This document shows positions 9,011 through 19,353 of a stretch of 64,000 nucleotides of DNA, one piece after another (the stretch's first letter is position 1; each line of letters opens with the position of its first letter). The notes beneath the pieces were generated by a model. The model had not been told where the DNA came from and did no database searches. It saw only the letters and a list, made by a program, of their open reading frames with translations. The stretch spans positions 1 through 64,000 of the forward strand of contig AMFN01000011.1 of the NCBI GenBank assembly GCA_000302695.1, written 5' to 3'. Origin of the DNA: Enterobacteriaceae bacterium LSJC7 (GTDB taxonomy: Bacteria > Pseudomonadota > Gammaproteobacteria > Enterobacterales > Enterobacteriaceae). Position numbers and translations under genes: made by a program.

Positions 9011-10030
9011 TTACTTCTTATGACGAATACGCGGGTTCACCACGCCGTACAGCAGGTCGACCAGCAGGTTCACGAGGATAATCATGGTCGCCACCAGCAA
9101 CACGCCGCCCTGCACCACCGGGTAATCACGCCGTTGCAACGCCTCAATCAGCCAGCGTCCCAGCCCCGGCCAGGAGAAGATAGTTTCGGTCAGAATGGCG
9201 CCTGCGAGCAGCGTGCCGACCTGTAGACCAATGACCGTTACGACCGGCAGCATGGCGTTGCGCAGGGCATGAACAACAATAACGCGCAGGCGCGTCAGCC
9301 CTTTGGCGCGGGCGGTGCGGATGTAATCTTCGCCCAGCACCTCAAGCATGGCCGAGCGCGTCATGCGCACAATCACCGCAAGCGGAATAGTACCGAGCAC
9401 AACCGCCGGTAAAATCATGTGCGCCACGGCATCAATAAAGTCGCCCTGCTCGCCCCAGATGGCAGTGTCTATCAGCATAAAACCGGTGAGCGGCAGCGTG
9501 TCGTCAAGGAACACTGTGTCGCTGATGCGCCCGGATACCGGCGTCAGGTTTAACTGTACCGAGACCAGCATGATGAGCATCATGCCCCACCAGAAAATCG
9601 GCATGGAATAGCCGGTGAGCGCCAGTCCCACCGCGGTATGGTCAAACACAGAGCCACGTTTTACCGCAGCCAGCACGCCAACCGGAATGCCAACCGCCAT
9701 AGCAAAAATCATGGCGCATAAGCCAAGTTCCATTGTGGCCTTAAAGCGCGGCACGAACTCGTCCCACACCGGCAGGCGGCTTTTGAGCGACGTGCCCAAA
9801 TCGCCGTGCAGCACATTCCACACATAGTTGACGTACTGCTGCCACATGGGTTTATCAAGCCCCATCTGCGCCAGCAATTGAGCGTGACGTTCCGGGGAAA
9901 TACCGCGCTCGCCCGCCATAATCATCACCGGGTCGCCGGGGATCATGTGTACGAACGCGAAGGTCAGTAACGTGATGCCGATAAACGTCGGGATAACCAG
10001 CCCCAGACGCCGAAGGATGAACTGCAACAT
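9011..10030 (-). CDS. dppB: Dipeptide ABC transporter permease DppB
   Basis: This 339-residue permease is identical in length to E. coli DppB and starts with the same MLQFILRRLGLVIPTF, so the 24 in-frame codons upstream are not used. It shows several membrane spans and the cytoplasmic EAA loop (EVLGEDYIRTARAKGL). It pairs with DppC in the inner membrane. A 205-base gap with a hairpin separates it from dppA, the usual arrangement that lets the binding protein be made in excess. Confidence 0.95.
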   Translation of the reverse strand: MLQFILRRLGLVIPTFIGITLLTFAFVHMIPGDPVMIMAGERGISPERHAQLLAQMGLDKPMWQQYVNYVWNVLHGDLGTSLKSRLPVWDEFVPRFKATMELGLCAMIFAMAVGIPVGVLAAVKRGSVFDHTAVGLALTGYSMPIFWWGMMLIMLVSVQLNLTPVSGRISDTVFLDDTLPLTGFMLIDTAIWGEQGDFIDAVAHMILPAVVLGTIPLAVIVRMTRSAMLEVLGEDYIRTARAKGLTRLRVIVVHALRNAMLPVVTVIGLQVGTLLAGAILTETIFSWPGLGRWLIEALQRRDYPVVQGGVLLVATMIILVNLLVDLLYGVVNPRIRHKK

Positions 10031-10189
10031 ATCCTGAATCTCTGTCATCTCCCGCACACGGCTCGGCCTGGCTTGCCCACAGAGGCAACGACGCCGCCGC
10101 ATCCGTAAAGCCGGGCAGCGCGTCGGGTTCCTGCATCTGGAGTAAAATCGCCAGTGAAAGACGCCGGGCGGGATGTATTACGCTATAGC

Positions 10190-10211
10190 GCCCTTTCCCG
10201 CGAGAAAGGGC
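10190..10211 (-). terminator. Hairpin between dppA and dppB
   Basis: Inverted repeat GCCCTTTC / GAAAGGGC with a 6-base loop, 24 bases after the dppA stop. No long T-run follows on the minus strand. In related operons such hairpins protect the binding-protein message and reduce read-through to the permease genes. Confidence 0.6.
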
Positions 10212-10235
10212 ACACTGTGTTACCGCCTGCGGGCA

Positions 10236-11846
10236 TCAGTCACCCAGAGAAACGCTCTGGAAATCGTGCTTGCCAAGCGGACTGACCACGTAGCCTTTCA
10301 CCTCTTTACGCACCGGCTCGTACACCGTGGAGTGGGCGATGATCAGTGCCGGAACCTGATCGTGCATTACCACCTGGGCCTGCTTGTAAAGTTCGATACG
10401 CTTGTTGTGATCTTCGCTGGCGCGCGCCGGCTGGATCAGGTCTTCAAACGGCTTGTAGCACCAGCGTGAGTAGTTGGAACCGTCCTTCGCCGCCGCACAG
10501 CTAAACAGTGTAGCGAAGAAGTTATCCGGGTCGCCGTTATCACCGGTCCAGCCCATCATCACCGTCTGATGCTCGCCGTCTTTGGCACGCTTGAGGTATT
10601 CGCCCCACTCGTAGGAGACAATTTTGGCGTTAACGCCAATCTTCGCCCAGTCGGCCTGAATCATCTCTGCCATGCGACGCGCGTTCGGGTTGTACGGACG
10701 CTGCACCGGCATCGCCCACAGGTCGATGGTGAAGCCTTTTTCCATACCCGCATCTTTAAGCAGCTGTTTTGCCTTTTCAGGGTCGTAGGTGTAGTCCTTC
10801 ACGTCGTCGTTGTAGCTCCACATCGTCGGCGGGATCAGGTTTTTGGCGGCGACGCCTGCGCCCTGATACACGGCTTTAATGATGGCTTCTTTGTTGACGG
10901 CGTAAGTCAGCGCCTGGCGCACGTTGAGGTTATCAAGCGGCTTTTTCTCAACGTTGAACGACAGATAGCCAACGTTCAGCCCTGCCTGCTCCATCAGGTT
11001 GATGTTTTTATCCTGCTTCATGCCTGCAATATCGGCCGGGTTCGGGTACGGCATGATCTGGCATTCGTTTTTCTGCAACTTAGCGTAGCGCACGGAGGCA
11101 TCGGGCGTAATGGAGAACACCAGGCGGTCAATTTTCGGCTTCGTGCCCCAGTAGTCCGCAAACGCTTTATACAGAATGCGCGAGTCTTTCTGGTACTGCT
11201 GAAGCTGGAACGGGCCGGTGCCAATCGGGTTGAGGTCAACCTTCTCCGGCGTACCCGCTTTGAGCATGTTGTCGGCGTACTCTTTAGACAAAATAGAGGC
11301 AAAGTCCATCGCGAGATCGGCCAGGAACGGCGCTTCCGGGCGAGTGAGCACAAACTGCACGGTGTAATCGTCAACTTTCTTCACGTCGCTAATCAGCGCC
11401 GGGAGGTCCATGCCCTCAAAGTATTCGTACGTACCGCCAGAGACTTTGTGGTAAGGGTTTTGCGTATTTTTCTGGCGGTCAAAGGTGAAGACCACGTCGT
11501 CGGCGTTCAGCTCGCGGGTCGGTTTGAAGTCGCGGTTTGAGTGCCACTTCACGCCTTTGCGCAGATAGAAGGTGTAGGTTTTACCGTCTTCGCTAACGTC
11601 CCACTTCTCAGCGAGGCCCGGCTCAAGCTCGGTGGAACCTGCTTTAAACTGCACCAGGCGGTTATACAGTGGAACCGAGCTGGCATCATAGGTGGTGCCG
11701 GAGGTAAACAGCTGTGGGTTAAATCCTTCAGGCGAACCTTCTGAACAGTACACCAGCGTTTTTGCCTGTACGCCTGCTGCAACGGTCAGCGCAGCAAGCG
11801 TCAGACCGCATTTCAGCATCCCTGACGGCTTGAAAGAAATCATCAT
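10236..11846 (-). CDS. dppA: Periplasmic dipeptide-binding protein DppA
   Basis: This 536-residue solute-binding protein family 5 member has a signal peptide (residues 1-29, cleaved after GVQA). The mature N-terminus KTLVYCSEGSPEG is as in E. coli DppA. It captures dipeptides in the periplasm and also feeds chemotaxis and haem uptake in E. coli. Two adjacent ATGs exist at 11846 and 11843; GGAG lies seven bases before the first, which I prefer. It is the first gene of the dpp operon. Just upstream, the leader carries a CA-rich stretch typical of small RNA GcvB targets. Confidence 0.95.
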   Translation of the reverse strand: MMISFKPSGMLKCGLTLAALTVAAGVQAKTLVYCSEGSPEGFNPQLFTSGTTYDASSVPLYNRLVQFKAGSTELEPGLAEKWDVSEDGKTYTFYLRKGVKWHSNRDFKPTRELNADDVVFTFDRQKNTQNPYHKVSGGTYEYFEGMDLPALISDVKKVDDYTVQFVLTRPEAPFLADLAMDFASILSKEYADNMLKAGTPEKVDLNPIGTGPFQLQQYQKDSRILYKAFADYWGTKPKIDRLVFSITPDASVRYAKLQKNECQIMPYPNPADIAGMKQDKNINLMEQAGLNVGYLSFNVEKKPLDNLNVRQALTYAVNKEAIIKAVYQGAGVAAKNLIPPTMWSYNDDVKDYTYDPEKAKQLLKDAGMEKGFTIDLWAMPVQRPYNPNARRMAEMIQADWAKIGVNAKIVSYEWGEYLKRAKDGEHQTVMMGWTGDNGDPDNFFATLFSCAAAKDGSNYSRWCYKPFEDLIQPARASEDHNKRIELYKQAQVVMHDQVPALIIAHSTVYEPVRKEVKGYVVSPLGKHDFQSVSLGD

Positions 11847-11880
11847 TATTCTGCTCCAGTGTGATTGTGTTGTGTTCTCC
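11847..11880 (-). promoter_or_regulatory. dppA translation-initiation leader with GcvB-type CA-rich site
   Basis: Read on the minus strand, GAACACAACACAATCACAC precedes the GGAG ribosome site. E. coli dppA has a similar CA-rich leader that pairs with the GU-rich region of the small RNA GcvB, which represses translation. The site is visible; regulation here is by analogy. The rest of 11881-12530 holds no gene I can support, only AT-rich dppA promoter DNA. Confidence 0.5.
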
Positions 11881-12537
11881 CTCATCCATCACGCATCAGC
11901 GGCATTTATGGCCGTTATAACGCCCGAAAGATTTGGGTAGTGGCCGTCGAACCTTTTTTATGTTTTACCTGGTCCGTTCGGCTGCGCACAAAAGTGCGAA
12001 GAGCGCCAACATTCCCTGTGGCAACCTCGCTCTGAGGCAGTGCAGACTCTCCATGAGTCCTCTCTTAAGACCTACAATCTGTCAACAGATGGCAGAAACG
12101 TCAATGTTGTTAGCGGTGTTTTAAAAGAAGTGTGCGAATGTGCAAACAAACATTAAAAAAAGGTGATGCGCTTATTTCCAGCAGGGAATTTTGTGCTACG
12201 CGCAATCACCAGCTAATTGGGCTGGTTATCAGAAAATGACCAGTTAACCTGTCGGATGATTTTCAATGCGAATTTTTTGAGATGAGCGGCAATTATCACC
12301 GTTTATCCGGCGATTTTTATTACCAACAGCGGAAAGCTCTGCCTGGAGCCATAAGTTATCGGCCTGGTTGTAAGCTGTTTCGATAGCAGGAAGCAATACA
12401 AAGACGGGAAAATGTGCAGGAGACAACGGGAAACGCACCTGAGGGCTATTTTTAACATTTCACGGGCATGCACGCGTTACGTTGGCAGGGCCAGGTGCTC
12501 TGAATAGGCCAATGTCCTGAGTGACTCGACGCTGCGG

Positions 12538-12601
12538 GCTACAGATGCAAAAAAGCCTGCTCGTTGAGCAGGCTTTTCGAATTTGGTCGGTGATAGAGGA
12601 T
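12538..12601 (-). repeat. Duplicate of proK 3' end plus terminator (tRNA remnant)
   Basis: Bases 12547-12601 repeat 12714-12768 with a single mismatch (12579), displaced by 167 bases. The repeat contains a complete copy of the hairpin (AGCCTGCTC / GAGCAGGCT) and the last 18 bases of tRNA-Pro including CCA (12584-12601). It then breaks off inside the T arm. Similarity continues a few bases to the left (12538). Bases 12602-12704 between the copies are made of short GC-rich inverted repeats. Confidence 0.85.
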
Positions 12602-12715
12602 GACTCGCCACTGCGTGGCTCGCCCTGCGGGCCGTTGCTTGCGCAACGTTCTCTCGCTTCGCTCGAGTCGAACCTCTTCCCCCGGAGGTTCTCATCCTCT
12701 GTGAGCTACAGAGGC

Positions 12716-12745
12716 AAAAAAGCCTGCTCGTTGAGCAGGCTTTTC
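12716..12745 (-). terminator. proK terminator
   Basis: Stem AGCCTGCTC / GAGCAGGCT, loop GTT, flanked by AAAAA on the plus-strand left side, which reads as a T-run after the hairpin on the minus strand. It lies six bases past the tRNA 3' end and would end proK transcription. Confidence 0.85.
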
Positions 12746-12750
12746 AAATT

Positions 12751-12827
<77 letters not shown>

Positions 12828-12917
12828 AATGCGGGGCGCATATTACTGCCGCCCCAAAGTATCGTCAATCCCTTATTGAAAAAAAGCACGTAATCGACTG
12901 AAAAGCCGCCACGTCGC

Positions 12918-14588
12918 TTACTTACTGGCCTGCGGGATATGGCACCAGTTGTTGCTCTCGTTAATGCCACCGTTTGGCGACGTATAGCCCAGGCAGCCGA
13001 GGATTGAATCGAACATCTCTACGTGACGGTGCTCAACTTTCTGCTTCGCCTGGCTCTGCATATACGCAAACGCGCGGGCGTGATCAGGGTCTTCCAGGTA
13101 TTTATCCGAGGCCCATACCAGCAACGGCACGTCAAGCTGCTCCGGCGGCGCCATGTCGCGCGGCGTACCGTGCAGGCGCTTGCTTTCGCTTATTGATTCA
13201 CCATGATCCGAGGCATAAAACACAATCGCCTTCTTATCACGCACGCTGTCGTAAACCTTTTTGATAAACGCATCGGTATACAAAATAGAGTTATCGTACG
13301 CGTTGATCAGTTCTTCGCCGGTGCATTCTTTGTCAATGCCCACGCACTCCGGCTGCCATTTGGCAAAATCACGGGTATAGCGCTGTGAGTATGAGAAGTG
13401 CGAGCCTTTAGTGTGCAAAATCACCAGGTGTTTGCCTTTCGGGTGCCCTGCCACAGAATCATTAAGCTCATCCAGCAGCATCATATCGTCCACGCGCTGG
13501 CCCTGGTGACGAGCCGCGATCGTTTCGCGGTAGTTGATGTTATTGGCCATGGTGTTGGCATAGAACCACAGCTCACTCTGCATGGCGAACAGGTCACTGC
13601 TAAAACCCAGCTGTTTGAGCACGGCAAAAATGTTCTGCTCCAGCACCGTGCGCTGCTGATTGTCCTTCACGCCACCTTCGCGCACGAACATGCAACGTAG
13701 TGAAAGCTTAGTTGCGGTGTCGCAGGCTTTGCCGCGAAACGCGACAAGGTTCTTTTCCTGTTCGAGGTTTGGCGTGGTGTCACGCTCGTAACCGTAAAGA
13801 CCCATATGATCCCAGCGCGCAGTCTCACCGATGATAAAAATAACGTAGGTGTCATCAAGATTCGCGGGCGCATCATACTGGTACTTCTGCACCGGGTTTA
13901 TCAGCGAACGGGTATCTGAGGACTCATCCATCTGCGCCCAGGCGTACAGCCCCAGCGCCGACACCCAGTTCGACGGCAGGTAGGAGCTAGCCACCACGCC
14001 ACCGTAGCTCGGCCGGTCCACCGTCGTGCTTTTTTCATGGGTCTTGTTATAAACGTCAATCATGCGCAGCGGCGCCCACACCACCAGCCCTGTGGCCAGC
14101 ACCAGCACCAGATTGCGCAGGCGCATACCCGGTGTACGCATCTGGCGCAGCAGCGTATAGCGGCATGTATTGCTCCAGATGAGCAGCAACGGCAGCGCAC
14201 TGACCAGCACCATCCAGAGCACAAAGTTGCGCCCGATAACCTCTTTAGACAGGTCAATATCGGTCGTCATGACCGAGGCGATAATGCCATAGCCAACAAT
14301 GACGTTGAGGAACGTCATGTAATAACTGGCACCTACAGAGCACAGCACAATCAGGGATGCCAGCACCTGCCAGATACGCCGCCCCAACAGGGATAACACA
14401 CGTAATAAAAAGAACGTCACCAGAACGGAGGCTGCCAGTTCAAGAATGGCCGCTAACCCCATAATAAGACCGGAACTTTGCGTGAAAGCTTCAAAGCGAC
14501 GATAAAAGATTGCTATGTTCAACAGGCCAATATAGATAGCGAGCAGAAAACAAAGTTTCTGCTGCGTTATCGATTTTATAAATCTCAT
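12918..14588 (-). CDS. eptB: Kdo2-lipid A phosphoethanolamine 7''-transferase EptB
   Basis: The protein has 556 residues. Five N-terminal membrane helices (about 1-165) precede a periplasmic sulfatase-like domain. Visible active-site blocks are [10 protein letters not shown], the nucleophile region [13 protein letters not shown] and the zinc ligands in YASDHGES. The enzyme adds phosphoethanolamine to the outer Kdo of lipopolysaccharide, lowering negative surface charge. The start [12 protein letters not shown] matches E. coli; the frame's five-codon extension would need a TTG. The C-terminal [15 protein letters not shown] is also characteristic. It lies just upstream of proK, as in E. coli. 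The E. coli neighbours yhjX and yhjY are missing on the other side. Confidence 0.95.
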   Translation of the reverse strand: MRFIKSITQQKLCFLLAIYIGLLNIAIFYRRFEAFTQSSGLIMGLAAILELAASVLVTFFLLRVLSLLGRRIWQVLASLIVLCSVGASYYMTFLNVIVGYGIIASVMTTDIDLSKEVIGRNFVLWMVLVSALPLLLIWSNTCRYTLLRQMRTPGMRLRNLVLVLATGLVVWAPLRMIDVYNKTHEKSTTVDRPSYGGVVASSYLPSNWVSALGLYAWAQMDESSDTRSLINPVQKYQYDAPANLDDTYVIFIIGETARWDHMGLYGYERDTTPNLEQEKNLVAFRGKACDTATKLSLRCMFVREGGVKDNQQRTVLEQNIFAVLKQLGFSSDLFAMQSELWFYANTMANNINYRETIAARHQGQRVDDMMLLDELNDSVAGHPKGKHLVILHTKGSHFSYSQRYTRDFAKWQPECVGIDKECTGEELINAYDNSILYTDAFIKKVYDSVRDKKAIVFYASDHGESISESKRLHGTPRDMAPPEQLDVPLLVWASDKYLEDPDHARAFAYMQSQAKQKVEHRHVEMFDSILGCLGYTSPNGGINESNNWCHIPQASK

Positions 14589-14908
14589 GCGGACACCAGA
14601 CAAAATAAGATAAGCACGTCTCTGACCGCGCGTACGAAGCAGAGTTCTCAGTTCAGGCCAATTCGCTAAAGAAAAAGGCCAGGCTGCGCTCTGTTTCTCA
14701 TAATATGCCCGCCATGCCCAGAAGAGTTGTCTGGTTTATTTACCGTCTGGCTAAATTTAGCGCTCACGTTTATGTGGGTATATCAACAGACGCCATCGCG
14801 TCACTGCGTTTAACTACAGATATTTCTTAATACCTGACGTTTTCTGGAATTAATGATTAATGTAAAACTGTCACATAATTAACCGTTTCATTGCCAGAGG
14901 GTAAACCC
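14589..14908. promoter_or_regulatory. Divergent promoter region of eptB and the HD-domain gene
   Basis: This 320-base spacer holds no supported gene. It is AT-rich around 14815-14890 just before the HD gene, where promoter elements for that gene are expected. I see no clear operator palindrome. Confidence 0.3.
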
Positions 14909-15517
14909 ATGCTGTCACTTGAAGAACGCGCCAGACGGTTTGCCACAAAAGCGCATGCCGAACAGGATCAACGGCGTAAATATACCGAGCAGCCTTATAT
15001 CGTCCATCCTGCGGCGGTGGCAGAACTGGTGCGCAGCGTATTGCCGGATGACGAAGCGCTCCTCGCCGCCGCCTGGCTGCATGACACCGTGGAGGACACT
15101 GCCACCACGCCTGGAGATATCACCGCACGCTTTGGTGACGAGGTCGCACAACTGGTGGTGATGCTCACTAATCCGACGACGCCAGCCGCGCTTAACCGCG
15201 CCCAGCGTAAACGGCTGCATTTTGCCCACAGCGCACAGGCCTGCCCGCGGGCACAGACGGTAAAACTCGCCGATATTATCGATAACACCCGCGAAATCCT
15301 GCGTTATGACCCCGATTTTGCGCGCATCTATTTGCTGGAAAAGCAGCTTCAGCTTGAGGCGCTCACGCACGGCAATCGCCATCTGTACCAAAAGGCGCAG
15401 GGTATTATCACCAACGGCATCGCGATGTTAATGCAGCCGCCTTATAACGTGCCTGCGGACTGGTTCGTGAAAAAAGCCGCAGGTTATCTTGCTGATTCGG
15501 CATCACATGAAATGTAA
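14909..15517 (+). CDS. Single-domain (p)ppGpp hydrolase-like HD protein (MESH1/SpoT-HD type)
   Basis: The 202-residue protein consists almost only of the HD hydrolase domain found in SpoT/Rel and in stand-alone MESH1 enzymes. The metal and catalytic residues line up: His33 in YIVHPAAV, His58-Asp59 and Glu62-Asp63 in WLHDTVED, and Asp122 in VKLADIIDNT. This spacing is almost the same as in human MESH1. No synthetase, TGS or ACT domain follows. It should cleave pyrophosphate from (p)ppGpp or a related nucleotide; the substrate is inferred. AGAGGG seven bases before the ATG at 14909 decides the start over a TTG at 14891. It stands alone between eptB and tag and has no E. coli K-12 counterpart at this place. 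Confidence 0.75.
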   Translation: MLSLEERARRFATKAHAEQDQRRKYTEQPYIVHPAAVAELVRSVLPDDEALLAAAWLHDTVEDTATTPGDITARFGDEVAQLVVMLTNPTTPAALNRAQRKRLHFAHSAQACPRAQTVKLADIIDNTREILRYDPDFARIYLLEKQLQLEALTHGNRHLYQKAQGIITNGIAMLMQPPYNVPADWFVKKAAGYLADSASHEM

Positions 15518-15616
15518 GTACACACTAACAAACCCAGAACGACGCAAAACATAGCGGCGCAAAGTAGGCTTTTCACGCCTCAGATAGCCTCCATCGCAGA
15601 CCTGGCAGGCCGAACG

Positions 15617-15673
15617 TGCCTTTGCCTTTGCCTTTGCCTTTGCCTTTGCCTTTGCCTTTGCCTTTGCCTTTGC
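15617..15673. repeat. Hexanucleotide tandem repeat, nine TGCCTT units
   Basis: Nine perfect copies of TGCCTT (15617-15670) plus a half unit, in the 349-base gap between the HD gene and tag. It is prone to slipped-strand change in copy number. It lies about 200 bases upstream of the tag start, too far to touch the core promoter directly. On the minus strand an open frame turns it into alternating Gly-Lys, which I regard as spurious. Confidence 0.95.
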
Positions 15674-15866
15674 AAGCCGAGACTCTCAGGTTTTCAATGC
15701 AAAGGGTCAACCTCAAATCACCTGCCTTATAGAGATAGTAAATACTCACAAACAAAACAACGGATTCTCAGGCGTGATAATCCACAAAGTACAGCGTGTG
15801 AAAACCGTTATAGTAGGTCCAGAATGCCAACAGGCCGGTACGTTCCAGAAACGCAAAGGAGAAATT

Positions 15867-16430
15867 ATGCAACGCTGTGGATGGGTTACGCAGGACCCAC
15901 TGTACCTGGAGTATCACGACAACGAGTGGGGCCGCCCGCAAACCGACGGCAAAAAACTCTTTGAGATGATTTGTCTGGAAGGCCAGCAGGCTGGGTTGTC
16001 GTGGATAACCGTACTCAAAAAACGCGAGCACTATCGCCGCTGTTTTCACAACTTTGACCCAGAGCGCGTAGCACTTATGCAGCAGGAAGACGTGGAAAGA
16101 CTGGTGCAGGACGCCGGTATCATTCGCCACCGTGGGAAAATTGAGGCGATTATCAACAACGCCCGCGCGTACCAGGCCATGGAAGCCCAGGGAGAGGATT
16201 TCACCCACTTTATCTGGTCTTTTGTGGGGCATACCCCGCAGGTCAACCACTTCCACGCCTTAAGCGAGGTTCCCGCCTTCACTCCCACCTCTGACGCACT
16301 CTCAAAGGCGCTGAAAAAGCGTGGCTTTAAATTCGTCGGCTCGACTATCTGCTACGCCTTTATGCAGGCTTGCGGGCTGGTAAACGACCACATTAGCGAC
16401 TGCTTTTGCCACCCGGACAACCGCGCGTGA
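15867..16430 (+). CDS. tag: 3-methyladenine DNA glycosylase I
   Basis: The protein has 187 residues, the same length as E. coli Tag. It constitutively removes N3-methyladenine from alkylated DNA. The start MQRCGWVTQDPLYLEYHDNEWG has AAGGAG upstream and supplies zinc ligands Cys4 and His17; the other two, His and Cys, are in the C-terminal NDHISDCFCH. The helix-hairpin-helix region lies around residues 100-130. Its stop overlaps the GTG start of yiaC by four bases (GTGA), so the two are translationally coupled, as in E. coli. Confidence 0.95.
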   Translation: MQRCGWVTQDPLYLEYHDNEWGRPQTDGKKLFEMICLEGQQAGLSWITVLKKREHYRRCFHNFDPERVALMQQEDVERLVQDAGIIRHRGKIEAIINNARAYQAMEAQGEDFTHFIWSFVGHTPQVNHFHALSEVPAFTPTSDALSKALKKRGFKFVGSTICYAFMQACGLVNDHISDCFCHPDNRA

Positions 16431-16864
16431 TAAGAGAAGCCCATGCCCGCGATATACCTGCGCTGCTCACGCTGTGGCTTGAGAGCACCACAGCGGCGCA
16501 TCCGTTTATTCCCGCCGCTTACTGGCAGGAAAGCCTGCCCTGCGTGCGTGACGTTTACCTGCCCAACGCCCGCAGCTGGCTGAGTGACAAAGACGGCATT
16601 CAGGGTTTTATCAGCGTGCTGGAGCAGCAGTTCGTCGGCGCGCTGTTCGTCACTCCCCACGCGCTGGGCCAGGGTAGAGGGCGCGAACTGATGCAAACCG
16701 TGCAGCAGTGCTACCCCGCGCTTAGCCTGGAGGTCTATCAGCAAAATAAGCGTGCTGTTGCGTTTTATCGCGCAATGGGTTTCAGCGTTATTGAAAGCGC
16801 CTGGCAGCCGGACACCCAGCACGCCACCTGGATCATGCACTGGCAGGCGGGTCAAACGCCGTAA
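16427..16864 (+). CDS. yiaC: Protein lysine acetyltransferase YiaC (GNAT)
   Basis: This 145-residue single GNAT domain matches E. coli YiaC (146), which acetylates protein lysines and affects motility. The acetyl-CoA loop QGRGRELMQ lies at about residues 83-91, and the C-terminus ends in TWIMHW. The start is taken as GTG (first residues [14 protein letters not shown]) overlapping the tag stop, matching the E. coli N-terminus. An ATG seven codons upstream inside tag is the alternative. Its 3' end overlaps the convergent bisC 3' end by 32 bases. Confidence 0.9.
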   Translation: MIREAHARDIPALLTLWLESTTAAHPFIPAAYWQESLPCVRDVYLPNARSWLSDKDGIQGFISVLEQQFVGALFVTPHALGQGRGRELMQTVQQCYPALSLEVYQQNKRAVAFYRAMGFSVIESAWQPDTQHATWIMHWQAGQTP

Positions 16865-19160
16865 CGGCAAGCGCCGGACCGACGTATTTCTCCAGCCACA
16901 CCAGCGAGGAGTTAGCCGCACAGCCGTTAGCCAGCCGTGAGGTTGGAATATCGCGGGTCAGCACATTGACCGCCCCATGTTTGCAGATACCGCCCGCCTC
17001 TGGCGCCAGATCGGGCCAGCCGCCTTCATGAATGCACACCACACCTGGTCGGATACCTTCCGTCACCAGCGCTCCGGCCAGCACCTGGCCACGCGCGTTC
17101 CACACTCGCACCACGTCACCGTTATCAATCCCACGCGCCCTTGCATCGTCAGGATGCAGAACCACCGGCTCGCGCCCGGCCACGGCATACAACTCTCGCA
17201 GGTGCGAATAGTTAAGCTGGCTGTGTAGCCGGTGCGCCGGGTGCGACGAGAGCAGTTCAAGTTGCCCGGCCTGCGCATTGCCGTGCCACTCATCCGGGGC
17301 AAGCCAGGTCGGATGGCCCGGACAGTCGCCATATCCATAGCTGGCAATGCGCGCTGAATAAATCTCAATTTTGCCGCTTGGTGTTTTCAAAGGAAATGCC
17401 TGCGGATCGCGGCGAAAGTCGGCAAAACGCACGAACTTCGCGCCCGTTTCGCTTTCCGGCATTTCTACAATCTGGTTGTTGTGCCAGAACTGCGCAAAGT
17501 CCGGTAGCGTGACCTGCTGCTGCTCACCGCGTTGACGGGCGATAGCGTAAAAGGTTTCCAGCCACTGCATTTCGCTTTTACCTTCGCTAAAGCGTGCACC
17601 ACCGCCGGGTTCCAGGCGCTCGCTCAGGTCGGCAAATACGTCAAAGTCGTGACGCGCTTCGTCACGCGGGGCAACCACTTGTTTCATTGGCACCAGATGC
17701 TGGTTGCTGTAATCGCCCGTCATGGTGAGATCGTTACGCTCAAACGAGGTGGTTATCGGCAGCACGATATCGGCGTGTTTTGCCGCAGCGGTCCAGTAGC
17801 ATTCAGAAATCACCACCAGCTGTGGCTTTTGCCAGGCGGCAATCAGGCGGTTAGTGTCCTGGTGATGGGTAAAGTTGCCGCCACCGGCCCACCAGATCAT
17901 GCGGATATCCGGGAAGCGGCGCGTTTCACCGTTGTGCTGGTAGTCAGCGCCCGGGTGTTCCAGCGCCTCAACAATGCGCGCTACCGGGATTTTTTCCACC
18001 GCGTCAGCCCCGCCTGCCACCTGCGCCTGCATCGAGCCTGGCACCGCCGCACGCCGCGTGGGATTACCCCCGTTGGCAAAGTGATAGGACAGCCCAAAGC
18101 CACCGCCTGGCAGTCCAATCTGCCCGAGCATGGCGGCAAGTGTGACGATCATCCAGTGCTTCTGCTCGCCATACTGCTGGCGCTGCATGCCCCAACCGGC
18201 CATCAACATGGTGCGGTTTTGATGAAACAACGCGGCCAGTTCGCGGATTTTCGCCGCCTCAATACCGCAAATCGCTGCCGCCCAGTCGGCGTCTTTGGCA
18301 ATGCCGTCGGCCTCACCGGACAGATAGCGCGCAAAGACCGGGAAACCCTCGGCGCAGCGCGTGAGAAATTCCACATCATGCCAGCCGTTTTGCCACAGCG
18401 TGTGGGCGATACCGAGCATCAGCGCCACATCAGTGCCCATGTGCGGTGCCAGCCACTGCACCTCATCGCCCAAAAACGCCACGGTTTCAGAGCGCATCGG
18501 GTCGATACAAATAATTGTCTTGCCGCTGTGCTTCAGGCGCTCAAAAAAACTCAGTCCCTGCTCATCGGAAGCATTCCAGGCAATTTTCAGCGTATTGAGC
18601 GGGTTGGCGCTCCACAGCACCACCACGTCAGTGTGTTCCAGCACCAGCGGCCAGCTGGTTTGCTGCTGATAGACCTCGTTGCCCCCCACCACGTAAGGCA
18701 TGATGACCTGCGCCGCCCCGGTCGAGTAGTCACCCAGATGGCCGGTATAACCGCCAGCAAGACTCATGTAACGCTGTAATAGCGTGGAGGCCTTATGCAG
18801 CACGCCGTTGGAGCGCCAGCCGTAGGAGCCGGCGAAAATCGCCGACGGCCCATAACTGGCACGGATACGCTGGTGCTGCGTGTGAATCAAATCCAGCGCC
18901 TCATCCCAGGAGACACGCACAAACTCATCCTGCCCGCGCTGGCCTTGCGGCACAGATGGCGAGGTGAGTAAGCACTTACGTACCATTGGCCAGCGCACGC
19001 GAGTCTGGCTGTGCACCTGGTCGGCCACCGCGCTTTGCAACGAGTTAGGAAAATCAGACGCCAGCGCGCCGCCCGACGACAATACACGCTCGCCGTCTGT
19101 CTCCACCACCATCGGCCCCCAGTGGGCCGCCGTGATAACGCGATAAGGGGAATGTGCCAC
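16833..19160 (-). CDS. bisC: Biotin sulfoxide reductase BisC
   Basis: This 775-residue molybdopterin oxidoreductase belongs to the DMSO/TMAO reductase family. It reduces biotin sulfoxide (and methionine sulfoxide) to the thioether in the cytoplasm. The molybdenum ligand serine sits in GDYSTGAAQ, and the substrate-pocket segment [13 protein letters not shown] precedes it. No twin-arginine signal is present, as expected for BisC and unlike TorA. The start is a GTG at 19160 ([17 protein letters not shown]) with GGAG five bases before it. Upstream in-frame sequence is low-complexity and unlike the family. The closing segment ends [13 protein letters not shown], as in E. coli. Confidence 0.93.
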   Translation of the reverse strand: MAHSPYRVITAAHWGPMVVETDGERVLSSGGALASDFPNSLQSAVADQVHSQTRVRWPMVRKCLLTSPSVPQGQRGQDEFVRVSWDEALDLIHTQHQRIRASYGPSAIFAGSYGWRSNGVLHKASTLLQRYMSLAGGYTGHLGDYSTGAAQVIMPYVVGGNEVYQQQTSWPLVLEHTDVVVLWSANPLNTLKIAWNASDEQGLSFFERLKHSGKTIICIDPMRSETVAFLGDEVQWLAPHMGTDVALMLGIAHTLWQNGWHDVEFLTRCAEGFPVFARYLSGEADGIAKDADWAAAICGIEAAKIRELAALFHQNRTMLMAGWGMQRQQYGEQKHWMIVTLAAMLGQIGLPGGGFGLSYHFANGGNPTRRAAVPGSMQAQVAGGADAVEKIPVARIVEALEHPGADYQHNGETRRFPDIRMIWWAGGGNFTHHQDTNRLIAAWQKPQLVVISECYWTAAAKHADIVLPITTSFERNDLTMTGDYSNQHLVPMKQVVAPRDEARHDFDVFADLSERLEPGGGARFSEGKSEMQWLETFYAIARQRGEQQQVTLPDFAQFWHNNQIVEMPESETGAKFVRFADFRRDPQAFPLKTPSGKIEIYSARIASYGYGDCPGHPTWLAPDEWHGNAQAGQLELLSSHPAHRLHSQLNYSHLRELYAVAGREPVVLHPDDARARGIDNGDVVRVWNARGQVLAGALVTEGIRPGVVCIHEGGWPDLAPEAGGICKHGAVNVLTRDIPTSRLANGCAANSSLVWLEKYVGPALAVTAFDPPASA

Positions 19161-19353
19161 AGAAACTCCGCAGGTGTTTTTTTGCCACACTGTAGCGAAA
19201 TAACGCGGGCGCAGAAAGACGCCAGATGAACGATTCATATCTGCCTGGCGCAGCGGGCATACCGCGTCGCCACACGGCCAAAGGCAGACAAACCCAGCCC
19301 GCGCCTGCGGCAAAAAATATGCTACTCTGCGCCGCAACGGCAAGGAGACAACC

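Noticed and set aside
15573-15755. Minus-strand frame of 60 codons with alternating Gly-Lys
   Set aside because: The Gly-Lys run is only the translation of the hexanucleotide repeat; no ribosome site and no flanking similarity to any protein.
17532-18779. Long open frame antisense to bisC
   Set aside because: A GC-rich shadow of a well-supported gene. Similar long antisense frames over dppA (10569-11540), ascB (30193-30858) and glyQS (36271-37497) were dropped for the same reason.
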